38,888 nt of DNA from Bacteroidales bacterium. GTDB taxonomy: Bacteria; Bacteroidota; Bacteroidia; Bacteroidales; JAQUTK01. The DNA is taken from contig JAQUTK010000033.1 of assembly GCA_028709785.1 (NCBI GenBank), positions 1 through 38,888 on the forward strand, given 5' to 3'. The notes below the pieces were generated by a model, which saw only the letters and a list, made by a program, of their open reading frames with translations, ran no database searches and was not told the DNA's origin. A program made the position numbers and the translations under genes. Shown piece by piece: positions 1-9,397 of this stretch (position 1 is the first letter of the stretch; each line of letters begins with the position of its first letter).

Positions 1-3000
1 TTCATAGTCAGTTTGCCGGCCGAAAGGTTGTCCACTTTGCCCGAGATACCCGTTATATCTCCCTGACGGAAGAAGCGGGGCAGGTTAGGAGTAATCATCA
101 CTTCTTTCTGAGCGGTGATCAGTTCCTCCATAGTTCCCCATTTCATATCTTTGGTATGAGCCATGGCCATGAATTTCCAACGGGTCAGGCTTTCCGGAAC
201 TGTAAAGTTGATAGCTACATTGCCTGTAGCGTCAGTAACCAGGTGCGGGTAGAAGAATGCCGTTTCATTCAGATTGGTGCGAAGGTAATTGCCTCCTTCA
301 CCGACGGACTCTTCTGCGTTGACTGTCTGATTCAGGTCAAAAGCCACTTCCTTCAGTTGTACTTCGTTATCACCAGATTCGACGGATTTCGCAGCCGCAT
401 TTCCACGGAGCCGAATGGTGTAATTAGCATTCGGATCTGCCGATGATGCTGACATTCTTTTATCTATGCCCAGATACCCGGAAGCACGTCCTTGCATCAT
501 TTCAGTGATACTACCTCTAAACAGGTCAAGCAGACCCATCCAATTTTGATAAGTTCTGCCAATAGAAGGAATCACTTCCCTATCGGAGGCAAACCGGAGA
601 GCGGAATAGATATTGTTTTTATAGCTTTCTCTCCAGTCAAATGACTCATAGTTTCTGAAATAAAAGAAGGGACTAAACTGATGCTTCACAAACTTATCGA
701 GAGACATGTCGTACATGGAAGCAAGTACTTCAGCAGCGGGGAACTTTCCCTTATCATCTGTAACAGTCAGTGTCCAGCTTTCCGTACTTCCCGGACGAAT
801 CTTATCACGGAAAGAAGCCATCTTAAGCCACAGAGATTTGCTTTCCACAAAGCGTTGCACGGTACATTCTTTTTGATATATCATACCCTCCCTGATGAAT
901 GTGAATCGAACATTCACGCCTTTTCCATATTCATCTTTGAAAGGAATTTCCAGACGGAGACATTCATTGTCGAGTGTCAGCCATTTGCGGGTCAGTATTT
1001 TGTAGTCCTGAGATATAATTTCATACAGAACCGATACATCATTGAAGGAGGAACCAAACTGTATCACAGCCTTCTCTCCCGGAAGGCAGGTCAGATGATC
1101 GGTAGCCAACCATGATTTGCTCAGTACCGGCAACTTCTTATCGTTCATAGTATACCGTATGAACTCCTGTTCGGCAATTACTTTACGTCCCTGGTTGTCG
1201 GTCGATTCCACGCGGATACGATATCTTCCGGATTTCAGTTCCTGTATCGGTACGATGACTTTACCCTTGTCTGATAATGATTTTCCGGAAGTAATCAGTT
1301 TGTCGATACCCAGCGAGTCGCCCTTATCCAAAGCCTTCATAGATTCGTAATCCTTTAGCTGGGAGATGCTCCATGAACAGTTGGATGACACGTTCATTCC
1401 ATCCAGATTTTTCGCATGAATTGCAAAAGAAAGTGTATCTTCCCGTAGATAATTCGGAGCTTCAACTGAAAGCAGTAAGGAACGGTCGCCCACATTTACC
1501 CCTTTTGTCTGGCTCTGAGTCTCCCCATTATTGTCCGTAGCATCGACAGCGACCTGATAGGTGTAATAAGAAGGGTATCTGCTGATCGTATTCTCTTTTT
1601 CAGCTACGAAAGTAACGGTGAATGCTCCGGCATCATCCGATTTGCAGATGCCCTGTGTCAGTAACTCCCCGTTGCCGCTGTTCAGGTCATAATACCAGGA
1701 GTACGTTTTCCGTGATACACGGTATTTGATCTCTGCTTGTTGTACCGGTGCACCACTGTAACTCTTCACCTTACCGGTCACAGTGATCGGGTCACCAAAT
1801 TTATAGGTTGCCTTTATTGTATCATAAACCACTTCAAAGGTGGGTCGTTTATATTCTTCCACCCGAAATCCTGCGCCTGCATAAAAGTTTGATACTCCCG
1901 AGATAACGATCCGGTATTGTCCGTTCAGCGAACTCGTTGGAATGACAAAGGAGCCGCTTATAGATCCGAATTCATTGGACTTTAGTGTCTGCTCGCTCAG
2001 TTCATCGCCATTTGCCCCGACGAGCTTTACCAAGAAATCAGAATGGGGAGTCATGACCCGTTGACCATTTTCATCCTCATCATATCCGACCCCTTTGAAA
2101 TAGACTGTTTGACCCGGACGATAAATAGAGCGATCGGTCAGCACATTCATGCGCTTAATTACCTCAAATTCAGTATTCCTCACAAAATTTGAGCCCCCAA
2201 AAGAATAGAGGTAATGCTCTCCCTTTCCCTTTTCGGTAATTGAGAAATAATAAGTATTGTTGGTATTGGAGGAGAAATGTGTCATTCCCAACTGATTCGT
2301 TTTTAGTGTTTCCTCTTTATGAATAGTCGCAGTCTGATTCCAGTTTCTGGATGACCTTGTACCGATGTAAACATTCACCTGAACACCTTTTGCCGGTTTG
2401 CCGCTCTTACGGTCAGTCACTACAACTTCAGTTACACCATTCCGGTTTCTGTAAATAGCCGCATAATCAGTGACATATAATGAATAAGTAAAACTATCAT
2501 CCGACACCGCCTTTTCATTTCTCAGTACTACTTCGTAAATACCGGCCGGAAGTCCCGGAATCACGATCGAAGTGTCTTTATTGGTCAGTAAATCAGCATC
2601 GGGAAAAGAGATTCTCACCGTTTTTACTCGTTCGAACTTTGTCTTATAGAGCTTTTCATCTTTGGAAACTACTGCATAATCAGCTGCGGAGAGGGGAATA
2701 GGATAGATCTCCACATCGCAGTATGAAATGTTTTTGTAGACAAAAGATAGCTTGATTTCCTCATTGACAGAAAAAACAGAAGAGGCGGTCGTCATGTTGC
2801 AATTGGGCTGTTCAAACTCCAAAATCCTGTTTCTCAGTTGAATTGCTTTTTTGCTGGAAGGATACAGCAAGGCACCCTCTTTGCAAAGATTATATTTTTT
2901 TCTGAGTTCCTCAGGGGTACTATTTGCATTGAAATAATTATTACTATATTCGACGTACACATCCATAACGGACAGACAATCCTTGTTATTCTCGATCAGC

Positions 3001-3902
3001 GTTTCCAAAAGAGCATTATACGTTGAGTGTTGTGTAAAATCATGTACCTTTTTCAACCGGCCAAGATCCATTTTCAGTAATTTATCTTTCTTCCCCTCAG
3101 CCGCATAACGCTTCAGATTTTCCTGATAGGAGTGGAGAATCATCGCTCCAAAGTCAAACTCGCTTTTGTCAGTGATGGTCAGGTTTACAAACATTTCCCG
3201 GGGGATCAGATAAGAAGCATCGAATAGTTGAGTCTGTTTGTAATTCCGGTTAAAAGAGTTCTCGCATTTGGAAGCAATTGAAATCAGCCTGTTGTTCAGG
3301 TAGTCGTAGAGACGATCCGTGCTGTCGTTTTCCATCTCTTCGAGTAAGGGAAGCCACGGAGTGAGTGAAGCATTCGCAAGCACATTCTTTGGTTCGACAG
3401 AAGCTTTTAGATGGAAGAAGATACGTTGTGCAAAGTTGCTCGCAGACCATTCTTCGATATCGTCGGGAGCAGTTCCCGTCATGTCAGTACGGTTGCCGAT
3501 CTTATAAGAGTCGTGGAGGTAGTAAGTGGAATAGGCATCAGCGAGCAAAGAGTGTAGCAGTGCTTTTGCCTCGGGAGATTCACATTCTGAAGTAAAGGTC
3601 TCCAATGCATCAAAGACCTCATCATTCTTATCGTTTTCTTTCGTCAAGACCACTTTCATCTGAAAGATCTTTGCCTTGATCTGCTGGACGATGTTCTTTT
3701 CCTGCACAGCCTTATCGAAAATACTGTCTACACAGCTTTTCATGCTCTCAGGGAGACCTTCTTTTTCATAACTCCCGGCTCTTTTCCACAAGGAGTCATA
3801 TGAATCGGCGACAACTTGGGGTACTGCTTTATAAGCTGAAGCAAACCAGAAGGTGCTTCCAAGCAGAGCAACCATTAAAATAAACAGCGCTTTCTTTTTC
3901 AT
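1..3902 (-). CDS. Alpha-2-macroglobulin family protein, large secreted (C-terminus beyond left edge)
   Basis: The open frame runs from an ATG at 3902 through the left edge without a stop, giving about 1300 residues. Residues 1-23 form a Sec signal peptide (MKKKALFILMVALLG then hydrophobic to FASA). An N-terminal region of roughly 500 residues, probably helical, is followed by an MG2-type signature (TDRSIYRPGQTVYFKG, near residue 585). Near residue 1210 comes the start of the A2M domain (NETAFFYPHLVTDATGNV, then FTVPESLTRWKFMAMA). This order is typical of bacterial A2M-like proteins of Bacteroidota, which are thought to be periplasmic or outer-membrane protease traps or envelope-protection proteins. 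Whether a thioester CxEQ motif follows cannot be seen because the rest is outside the window. A stretch near residues 1160-1180 (YTIRLRGNAA) loosely resembles a TonB-plug-like insertion known in relatives; this is only a guess. A -7 box lies just upstream, so the gene probably has its own promoter although it follows the symporter on the same strand. Confidence 0.9.
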   Translation of the reverse strand, partial: MKKKALFILMVALLGSTFWFASAYKAVPQVVADSYDSLWKRAGSYEKEGLPESMKSCVDSIFDKAVQEKNIVQQIKAKIFQMKVVLTKENDKNDEVFDALETFTSECESPEAKALLHSLLADAYSTYYLHDSYKIGNRTDMTGTAPDDIEEWSASNFAQRIFFHLKASVEPKNVLANASLTPWLPLLEEMENDSTDRLYDYLNNRLISIASKCENSFNRNYKQTQLFDASYLIPREMFVNLTITDKSEFDFGAMILHSYQENLKRYAAEGKKDKLLKMDLGRLKKVHDFTQHSTYNALLETLIENNKDCLSVMDVYVEYSNNYFNANSTPEELRKKYNLCKEGALLYPSSKKAIQLRNRILEFEQPNCNMTTASSVFSVNEEIKLSFVYKNISYCDVEIYPIPLSAADYAVVSKDEKLYKTKFERVKTVRISFPDADLLTNKDTSIVIPGLPAGIYEVVLRNEKAVSDDSFTYSLYVTDYAAIYRNRNGVTEVVVTDRKSGKPAKGVQVNVYIGTRSSRNWNQTATIHKEETLKTNQLGMTHFSSNTNNTYYFSITEKGKGEHYLYSFGGSNFVRNTEFEVIKRMNVLTDRSIYRPGQTVYFKGVGYDEDENGQRVMTPHSDFLVKLVGANGDELSEQTLKSNEFGSISGSFVIPTSSLNGQYRIVISGVSNFYAGAGFRVEEYKRPTFEVVYDTIKATYKFGDPITVTGKVKSYSGAPVQQAEIKYRVSRKTYSWYYDLNSGNGELLTQGICKSDDAGAFTVTFVAEKENTISRYPSYYTYQVAVDATDNNGETQSQTKGVNVGDRSLLLSVEAPNYLREDTLSFAIHAKNLDGMNVSSNCSWSISQLKDYESMKALDKGDSLGIDKLITSGKSLSDKGKVIVPIQELKSGRYRIRVESTDNQGRKVIAEQEFIRYTMNDKKLPVLSKSWLATDHLTCLPGEKAVIQFGSSFNDVSVLYEIISQDYKILTRKWLTLDNECLRLEIPFKDEYGKGVNVRFTFIREGMIYQKECTVQRFVESKSLWLKMASFRDKIRPGSTESWTLTVTDDKGKFPAAEVLASMYDMSLDKFVKHQFSPFFYFRNYESFDWRESYKNNIYSALRFASDREVIPSIGRTYQNWMGLLDLFRGSITEMMQGRASGYLGIDKRMSASSADPNANYTIRLRGNAAAKSVESGDNEVQLKEVAFDLNQTVNAEESVGEGGNYLRTNLNETAFFYPHLVTDATGNVAINFTVPESLTRWKFMAMAHTKDMKWGTMEELITAQKEVMITPNLPRFFRQGDITGISGKVDNLSAGKLTM

Positions 3903-3927
3903 CAGTCCTACAGATTAGAATGTAGTG

Positions 3928-3935
3928 CAAATGTA
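3928..3935 (-). promoter_or_regulatory. Bacteroides-type -7 box upstream of the A2M-like gene
   Basis: Read on the minus strand this is TACATTTG followed by C, a perfect TAnnTTTG match, 25 bases before the start codon. The -33 element is weak (GTTG about 17 bases further upstream). Confidence 0.5.
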
Positions 3936-4007
3936 ACTCTTTTCTTCCTATACAACGGTAAAAATAGGAGCAAAAAGCATTAAGAGAGAAATTAGAACAA
4001 GATGCAA

Positions 4008-5384
4008 TTAGAATTTTTGTTCGTCTTCCGGAGGAGAAAACTCATCAAGATTGTTTTCCCACAGATAATGATTCGTCTCTCTGGCCACCACTTTTGACAA
4101 AAGAATCACAGCAATAAGATTCGGAATAGCCATCAATGCATTCATACAGTCCGCGATATTCCATACCAATGTCAGGTTCATCACAGCTCCGACATAGGTT
4201 GCAATGACCCAGAGAATCCGATATCCTTTGATCCAATGCTTTCCTCCCAGATACTCCACAGCTTTTTCACCATAATATCCCCATCCCAGGATTGTGGAAA
4301 AAGTAAAAGTAGCCAGTCCGACAGAAAGTACAAATGTGCCAATTAAAGGAATCTTGCCAAAAGCCATTTTAGTAAGAGTGGCACCATTTGTATAATCCAG
4401 GTCAGGATAAGCGATGATTGTACTGACTAATACCAGTCCGGTCAGCGCACAAACGACTACCGTGTCCCAAAAGGTTCCGGTAGCCGATACCAATGCCTGA
4501 CGCACCGGATTGCGTGTTTTTGCCGCTGCCGCAACGATGGGTGCAGATCCCATTCCGGATTCGTTGGAGAAAAGTCCGCGGGCAATACCAAAACGAGCTG
4601 CCATCATCACCGTCGAACCAATAAATCCTCCACCCGCAGCTCGCGGAGAAAAAGCAGAGGTTACGATCAGAGAAAAAGCGTCGTTCAGATAACGGAAGTT
4701 GATGCAAAGAATGATCAGACACCCCACAATGTAAAAGAAAGCCATGAAGGGAACAAGTGCTGAACTGACACGAGCGATACCTCTGACCCCGTAAAGTATA
4801 ACCAATGCGACCATTCCTGCCAATATAATACCACTCCATTGAGTCGGTACGCTGATTGTTTCCTTTAGCAGCATCGAAAGGGAATTGGCTTGTACAGAGT
4901 TACCGATGCCAAAAGCGGCAATGGCAGTAAAGATACAAAACAGAACAGCCATCCACTTCATTTTTAATCCGCGTTCCAAAGCGTACATCGGTCCTCCGAG
5001 CATCTCCCCATTGGACGTCTTTACCCGATATTTGATGGCTAGCAGACCTTCGGAATATTTAGTTGCGATACCAAACACACCAGTCAGCCAGCACCAGAGC
5101 ACAGCGCCGGGGCCGCCAAGAGCTATCGCAGTACCGACTCCGATGATATTTCCTGTTCCGATAGTTGCTGCCATGGCAGTAGCCAAAGCGCCAAACTGAC
5201 TCACATCTCCTTTAGAACCTTTATCATCGGTCATGGAAAGTTTAATGCCCGTAAAGATCTTACGTTGAGGAAACTTCAGCCGGATGGTCAGATACAAGTG
5301 AGTGCCCAATAGTAAGATAATCATGGGCCATCCCCACAGAAAGCCGCTAAAATCGGAGAAAAATGTGTTAATTGTTTCCATCAT
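4008..5384 (-). CDS. Alanine/glycine:cation symporter (AGCS family)
   Basis: A 458-residue polytopic inner-membrane protein of the sodium:alanine symporter family, importing alanine or glycine with Na+ or H+. Many hydrophobic segments are visible. Family motifs include TIGTGNIIGVGTAIALGGPG (about residues 75-94), GEMLGGPMYALERGL (about 125-140) and the glycine-rich GLFSNESGMGSAPIVAAAA region (about 270-290). The C-terminal tail is charged (DEFSPPEDEQKF). Length is normal for the family. The start is one of two adjacent ATGs (5384 or 5381), and both give the same protein apart from one Met. It lies 59 bases downstream of the tricorn-protease gene on the same strand with no TAnnTTTG box in the gap, so the two may be co-transcribed. 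That would fit release of peptides or amino acids by the protease followed by uptake, but this is inference. Substrate choice cannot be told from sequence. Confidence 0.93.
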   Translation of the reverse strand: MMETINTFFSDFSGFLWGWPMIILLLGTHLYLTIRLKFPQRKIFTGIKLSMTDDKGSKGDVSQFGALATAMAATIGTGNIIGVGTAIALGGPGAVLWCWLTGVFGIATKYSEGLLAIKYRVKTSNGEMLGGPMYALERGLKMKWMAVLFCIFTAIAAFGIGNSVQANSLSMLLKETISVPTQWSGIILAGMVALVILYGVRGIARVSSALVPFMAFFYIVGCLIILCINFRYLNDAFSLIVTSAFSPRAAGGGFIGSTVMMAARFGIARGLFSNESGMGSAPIVAAAAKTRNPVRQALVSATGTFWDTVVVCALTGLVLVSTIIAYPDLDYTNGATLTKMAFGKIPLIGTFVLSVGLATFTFSTILGWGYYGEKAVEYLGGKHWIKGYRILWVIATYVGAVMNLTLVWNIADCMNALMAIPNLIAVILLSKVVARETNHYLWENNLDEFSPPEDEQKF

Positions 5385-5443
5385 GGTATAGAATTTGTTT
5401 CGTTGTTTGCTTTTTTGTTGAGAATAAGTTAGTTGTTAATTAT

Positions 5444-8400
5444 TTATTTTCCGAGCTCTTTTAATAATGATTCCACAGCCGTCTCAAGTTGCTGATCTTC
5501 TCCTTTTAGTTGAGAAGCCGGATCGTTATAAACCTCAATATCCGGTTTCAGAATCTGATTTTCCAGATAATTTCCTTTCATATCCTTGACAGCCACCTCT
5601 GGGATACCAAATACCAAAGTGGGGTCAATCTGTCGTTCCCACCATACGGCGGTCATTGTGCCGGCTACCGGTGTACCGATCAATTTGCCGATGCCAAGTT
5701 CCTTGTACATAAACGGGAAGCCATGGGCATTCGAGTAGTTATCTTCACACACCAGCACCGCGGATGGTTTGTACCAACGGGTATATGGATCGCTTCCGAT
5801 ATACTGTCCGCGGGGAACAAACTGCTCAAATTCTTTTCCGCTCAGTAAGATGGCGAGGTCATTGTGGAGCCATCCGCCGCCATTGTGACGCGTATCCACA
5901 ATCACCGCCTCTTTGTTTCGGTAAAGACCTAAAATCTCAGAATACACCTCCCGGAAACTTTCACTGTTCATGCCTTCCACATGCACATATCCGATCCTTC
6001 CGTTCGACAGCTTTTCGGTCATCGCTTTACGTTGCTCTACCCAGCGTTTATAGAGTAACCGACTTTCGCTTCCGATTGGTTTTACAACCTCTTCAAAGAC
6101 CTCTTTACTCTTAGGATCCATCACTGTCAAGACGACTTTCTTTCCTGCTTTCCCTTCCAGCAGAGGGTAATAGTCTTCCCCTTTTTTGATCTCTTTGCCG
6201 TCAATCTTTTGAATCACCGAACCTACTTTGATTTTCGAGTCTGCGATCGTCAGCGGACCTCTCTTCATGATCTCTTTGATTTTTAGTCCTTCCCCTTCAT
6301 AAGAGTCATCATAGAAAGCGCCCAGAGAGGCAGTTGAGAGTTGCGCTGACGGTCCGCTGTAGCGGGCACCCGTATGCGAACCGTTCAGTTCGCCGAGCAT
6401 CTCCGATAGCATCTCGGCAAAGTCATAGTTATTATTGATATGTGGCAGAAACTTCTCGTAATCTGTTTTGTAACCTTCCCAATCGACACCCTGCAGATCA
6501 GTCACATAAAACTTATCCTTTACCTGCTGCCATGCGTGTGAGAAAATATATTCTCTTTCGCCCGCAGCCTTGTAATCAAATGGTGCCGAAAATGAGACCT
6601 GTGTTGCAGAGGCATTGCTCATATCTATCTTTTTGATCGATCCGTTTACCAAATAGAAATTATTCCGTTCCTTGTCCGGTACGATGGATCCGCCGCCCAC
6701 TCCTTTGTTTACAATCTTTGTGCTATTCTCCTGGAAGTTTCGTTCCCAAAGATCTACGCCTCCTTCAAATGAAGTCAGGTAATATAACTTCTTGCCGTCT
6801 TTTGTCAGAATACCATCCTGTAAGTTGGATGAATTGATGGTAAGTCTCAAGACCCTGTCTTTCCGGTTCTCAAAATCAAAGACAAGTTCCTCGGCCTCTT
6901 TCTTCTCTTCCTTCTTTACATCCTCCTTCTTCTCTTTTTTGTCCTTTTTATCCTTGTCTTTATCTTTGTCCTTAGACTCATTCTTCTCCTTCTCTGTCTT
7001 CTCTTTTTCTTTCTTCTCCTTTTCTGCTTTTTCGGCTTCCTCAAGGAGGGCAAGATCTTCTTTGTTCATCTGAAACTTCTCATAAGCTTTCGCATCAAAG
7101 AACATGATATACATATCTGTTTGTGCACCCCAGCTTCCATGACTGCGATAGCCCGCATAGTCACTTTTGAAGATCACAGCCTTACCATCCAAAGCCCAGT
7201 GAGCACCACTCTCTGAGTATCCGCTTTCTGTCAGATTGACCACTTCACCGCTTCCATCTGCTTTCACAAGTGCCACATCTTTGTTGTTCCATCCGCCGAT
7301 GCCAATATAGTCTGCGAGGATCCATTTGCTGTCTGGTGACCATTCAAAACTTACATCTCCGTCGGAATATGAATAATTAAATTTGCCATCCAGTGCTGTG
7401 CGAATCGCTTTGCTTTTTATATTGTACACTTTGATTTCCGTTCTGTTCTGAAGAAAAGCAATTTCTTCTCCATTTGGAGCATACTGAGGTTGGAAGCAGG
7501 TTGCCTCTTTATTTACGATGAGGGGTTCCTCTTTCAGCTCATGCGCATAGACAAATTGTTTGTCGCTTTCACGCACCAGTTCTGTTTTGTATATTCCCCA
7601 AATGCCATTTCGTTCGGAAGAATAAATCAGCGTCCGGCCATCCGGACTGAAGTCCACGTTGCGTTCCTGTTCCGGTGTATTGGTAATTCTTTTGGTAGTC
7701 TGATAATCCACAGAGGTAACATATACATCCCCGTGTACTGTAAATGCGATCTCTTTGTTGTTTGAAGAGATGGCCATTTCAGTAGCGCCTCCTGAAAGGA
7801 ATTGATGATCTATTTCTTTCGTCAGATCATCAGTCACGATCTGAATTTTTACCTTCTTTGCCTGTTCGTTTACTTTTTGCGTATAGAGTTCGCCGTCATA
7901 GCTGAAGCAGAGAGTTTCGTTGCCGGCTACAGATAAGTAGCGCACCGGATGCTTGTCAAATGAAGTCAGCTGTTTGGGCTTTTTCATGTCAACACCGGTT
8001 TTGAATACATTAAAAGAACCATTTTCTTCGCTCAGATAGAAGAATGACTTTCCATCTGCAGCCCACACCGGGTTTCTGTCTTCACCATAGAAGGAGGTTA
8101 GTTTTTTGTATGAACGATTACCATTTACTGTCGTGAGCCAGATGTCACGGGTAATAGGAGACTGGTGATGCTTTCTGAAAGGATCTTCGTAACCTTTTTT
8201 ATCCTGGTAAAGCAATTCACCATTCTGATTGATGGAGATCTCTTCCATCGTCAAAGAGGAAAACAATTTACTCCTTCCGCCATCCGTGCTCACTTCATAC
8301 ACCTGAGGAAAAGAGCCCGAAGGAAACTGTCCGTCCGTCGCGTCCGGAAGAATGGATGTTTGAAAGAGAATATGTGTGTTGTCTTTGAAGGCATCCGGAT

Positions 8401-8731
8401 ATTCATGTGCAGAGTGTGTTGTAAGCCGTTTGGGTGTTCCGCCTTCTTTGTCCATGATGTAGATATCGAAACTGCCTTCCCGGTTGGAAGCAAATGCAAT
8501 CTTTTTTCCATCCGGTGACCATATCGGACGAGTGTCATATCCCGGATGTGAGGTTATCTGATGAGCTTGACCTCCTTCAACGGGTACAGTAAAAAGATCG
8601 CCTTTGTAACAAAAAACAATGGAAATGCCATCGGGTGATATCGCACAATTGCGAATCCATAGAGGGGTATCTCCGGCTGTTAATGCGAATGGGAAGAGAA
8701 ACAGGCAGATAGGAAAAAGATAATTTTTCAT
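5444..8731 (-). CDS. Tricorn-like S41 family protease with beta-propeller and PDZ domains
   Basis: A 1095-residue protein with a Sec signal peptide (MKNYLFPICLFLFPFALTAG). The N-terminal half contains many PD40/TolB-like propeller repeats, for example WSPDGKKIAFASNREGSFDI, WAADGKSFFYLSEENGSFNV, FSPDGRTLIYSSERNGIWGI and WSPDSKWILADY. Next is a very charged Lys/Glu/Asp linker (about residues 563-612). A tricorn core and PDZ-like domain follow (about 780-880), then the S41 catalytic domain with GRIGYVHVEGM, VDTRHNGGGWLHNDL and DNYSNAHGFPF. In the last motif Ser1000 is the likely nucleophile. Homologues degrade peptides, and this one is expected in the periplasm. The long low-complexity linker between propeller and protease halves is the main oddity. 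It is divergently transcribed from ssb across a 153-bp gap. Confidence 0.93.
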   Translation of the reverse strand: MKNYLFPICLFLFPFALTAGDTPLWIRNCAISPDGISIVFCYKGDLFTVPVEGGQAHQITSHPGYDTRPIWSPDGKKIAFASNREGSFDIYIMDKEGGTPKRLTTHSAHEYPDAFKDNTHILFQTSILPDATDGQFPSGSFPQVYEVSTDGGRSKLFSSLTMEEISINQNGELLYQDKKGYEDPFRKHHQSPITRDIWLTTVNGNRSYKKLTSFYGEDRNPVWAADGKSFFYLSEENGSFNVFKTGVDMKKPKQLTSFDKHPVRYLSVAGNETLCFSYDGELYTQKVNEQAKKVKIQIVTDDLTKEIDHQFLSGGATEMAISSNNKEIAFTVHGDVYVTSVDYQTTKRITNTPEQERNVDFSPDGRTLIYSSERNGIWGIYKTELVRESDKQFVYAHELKEEPLIVNKEATCFQPQYAPNGEEIAFLQNRTEIKVYNIKSKAIRTALDGKFNYSYSDGDVSFEWSPDSKWILADYIGIGGWNNKDVALVKADGSGEVVNLTESGYSESGAHWALDGKAVIFKSDYAGYRSHGSWGAQTDMYIMFFDAKAYEKFQMNKEDLALLEEAEKAEKEKKEKEKTEKEKNESKDKDKDKDKKDKKEKKEDVKKEEKKEAEELVFDFENRKDRVLRLTINSSNLQDGILTKDGKKLYYLTSFEGGVDLWERNFQENSTKIVNKGVGGGSIVPDKERNNFYLVNGSIKKIDMSNASATQVSFSAPFDYKAAGEREYIFSHAWQQVKDKFYVTDLQGVDWEGYKTDYEKFLPHINNNYDFAEMLSEMLGELNGSHTGARYSGPSAQLSTASLGAFYDDSYEGEGLKIKEIMKRGPLTIADSKIKVGSVIQKIDGKEIKKGEDYYPLLEGKAGKKVVLTVMDPKSKEVFEEVVKPIGSESRLLYKRWVEQRKAMTEKLSNGRIGYVHVEGMNSESFREVYSEILGLYRNKEAVIVDTRHNGGGWLHNDLAILLSGKEFEQFVPRGQYIGSDPYTRWYKPSAVLVCEDNYSNAHGFPFMYKELGIGKLIGTPVAGTMTAVWWERQIDPTLVFGIPEVAVKDMKGNYLENQILKPDIEVYNDPASQLKGEDQQLETAVESLLKELGK

Positions 8732-8819
8732 GAAATGAGAGTCTTTTTGGGTTTAAAGCGACGAAAGTAATAGAAAACTTTGATATCACAGTAAAAAACA
8801 GAAAATAGTACAACAAAAA

Positions 8820-8850
8820 TTTGTTTTGTCAATGGTAAAGAGTAATTTTG
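8820..8850 (+). promoter_or_regulatory. Promoter of ssb (Bacteroides sigma-ABfr type)
   Basis: TTTG at 8820-8823 and TAATTTTG at 8843-8850 are separated by 19 bases. This is the best -33/-7 pair in the window and lies 34 bases before the ssb ATG. Confidence 0.75.
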
Positions 8851-8884
8851 CGAGACATAATATTAAAAAAAACACAAACGAGAA

Positions 8885-9334
8885 ATGTCTATAAACAAAG
8901 TAATTCTTGTAGGAAATGTGGGTAAAGACCCTGAGGTACGCTACATCGATAATAATGTTCCCGTTGCAACAATCACAGTTGCTACATCAGAGCGCGCATA
9001 TAAAACATCCAATGGCACAGAGATACCGGAGCGAACAGAATGGCACAATGTCGTCTTGTGGCGTGGTTTGGCAGAGGTCGCAGAAAAGTATGTACGCAAA
9101 GGAACGCAAGTGTATATTGAAGGAAAAATCAAGACACGTAGCTGGGCTGATCAGACGGGAGCTAAACGCTATGCCACAGAAATTATCGCTGATAATATGG
9201 AACTTCTTGGCCGTCGCGGTGAGATTGCTCCTTTAGCTGCTCATGGAACTACTCCTTCTGTATCAGGAAGTACAACTACAACAGAGGATCCTTTTAAATC
9301 TTCCGGTGATGCGGCAGACGATTTGCCATTTTGA
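8885..9334 (+). CDS. ssb: Single-stranded DNA-binding protein
   Basis: This 149-residue protein is of normal SSB length. It opens with the OB-fold start MSINKVILVGNVGKDPEVRY and contains the typical RTEWHNVVLWRGLAEVAEKY and GTQVYIEGKIKTRSW segments (residues about 50-85). A low-complexity linker follows, and the protein ends in the acidic tip DDLPF, which in SSB proteins binds partner enzymes of replication and repair. It has its own promoter and a hairpin just after the stop. In many Bacteroidota ssb precedes gldE, gldD and a phosphopantetheinyl transferase gene, as it does here. mutY, which often stands just upstream, is replaced by the divergent tricorn protease gene. Confidence 0.98.
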   Translation: MSINKVILVGNVGKDPEVRYIDNNVPVATITVATSERAYKTSNGTEIPERTEWHNVVLWRGLAEVAEKYVRKGTQVYIEGKIKTRSWADQTGAKRYATEIIADNMELLGRRGEIAPLAAHGTTPSVSGSTTTTEDPFKSSGDAADDLPF

Positions 9335-9342
9335 AATAAACA

Positions 9343-9372
9343 GGGTAAGAAAAGCTCCGGTTTTTCTTACCC
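9343..9372 (+). terminator. Hairpin after ssb (terminator or attenuator before gldE)
   Basis: An 11-bp perfect inverted repeat (GGGTAAGAAAA with TTTTCTTACCC) and an 8-base loop start 8 bases after the ssb stop. The T-rich side of the stem and the position suggest a terminator. No clear separate promoter for gldE is seen after it, so partial read-through is possible. Confidence 0.65.
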
Positions 9373-9397
9373 CATTGTCTAACTAATAACTGAATAC

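Noticed and set aside
6792..7073. Plus-strand serine/phenylalanine-rich frame
   Set aside because: It is the antisense reading of the Lys/Glu linker of the tricorn-like protease.
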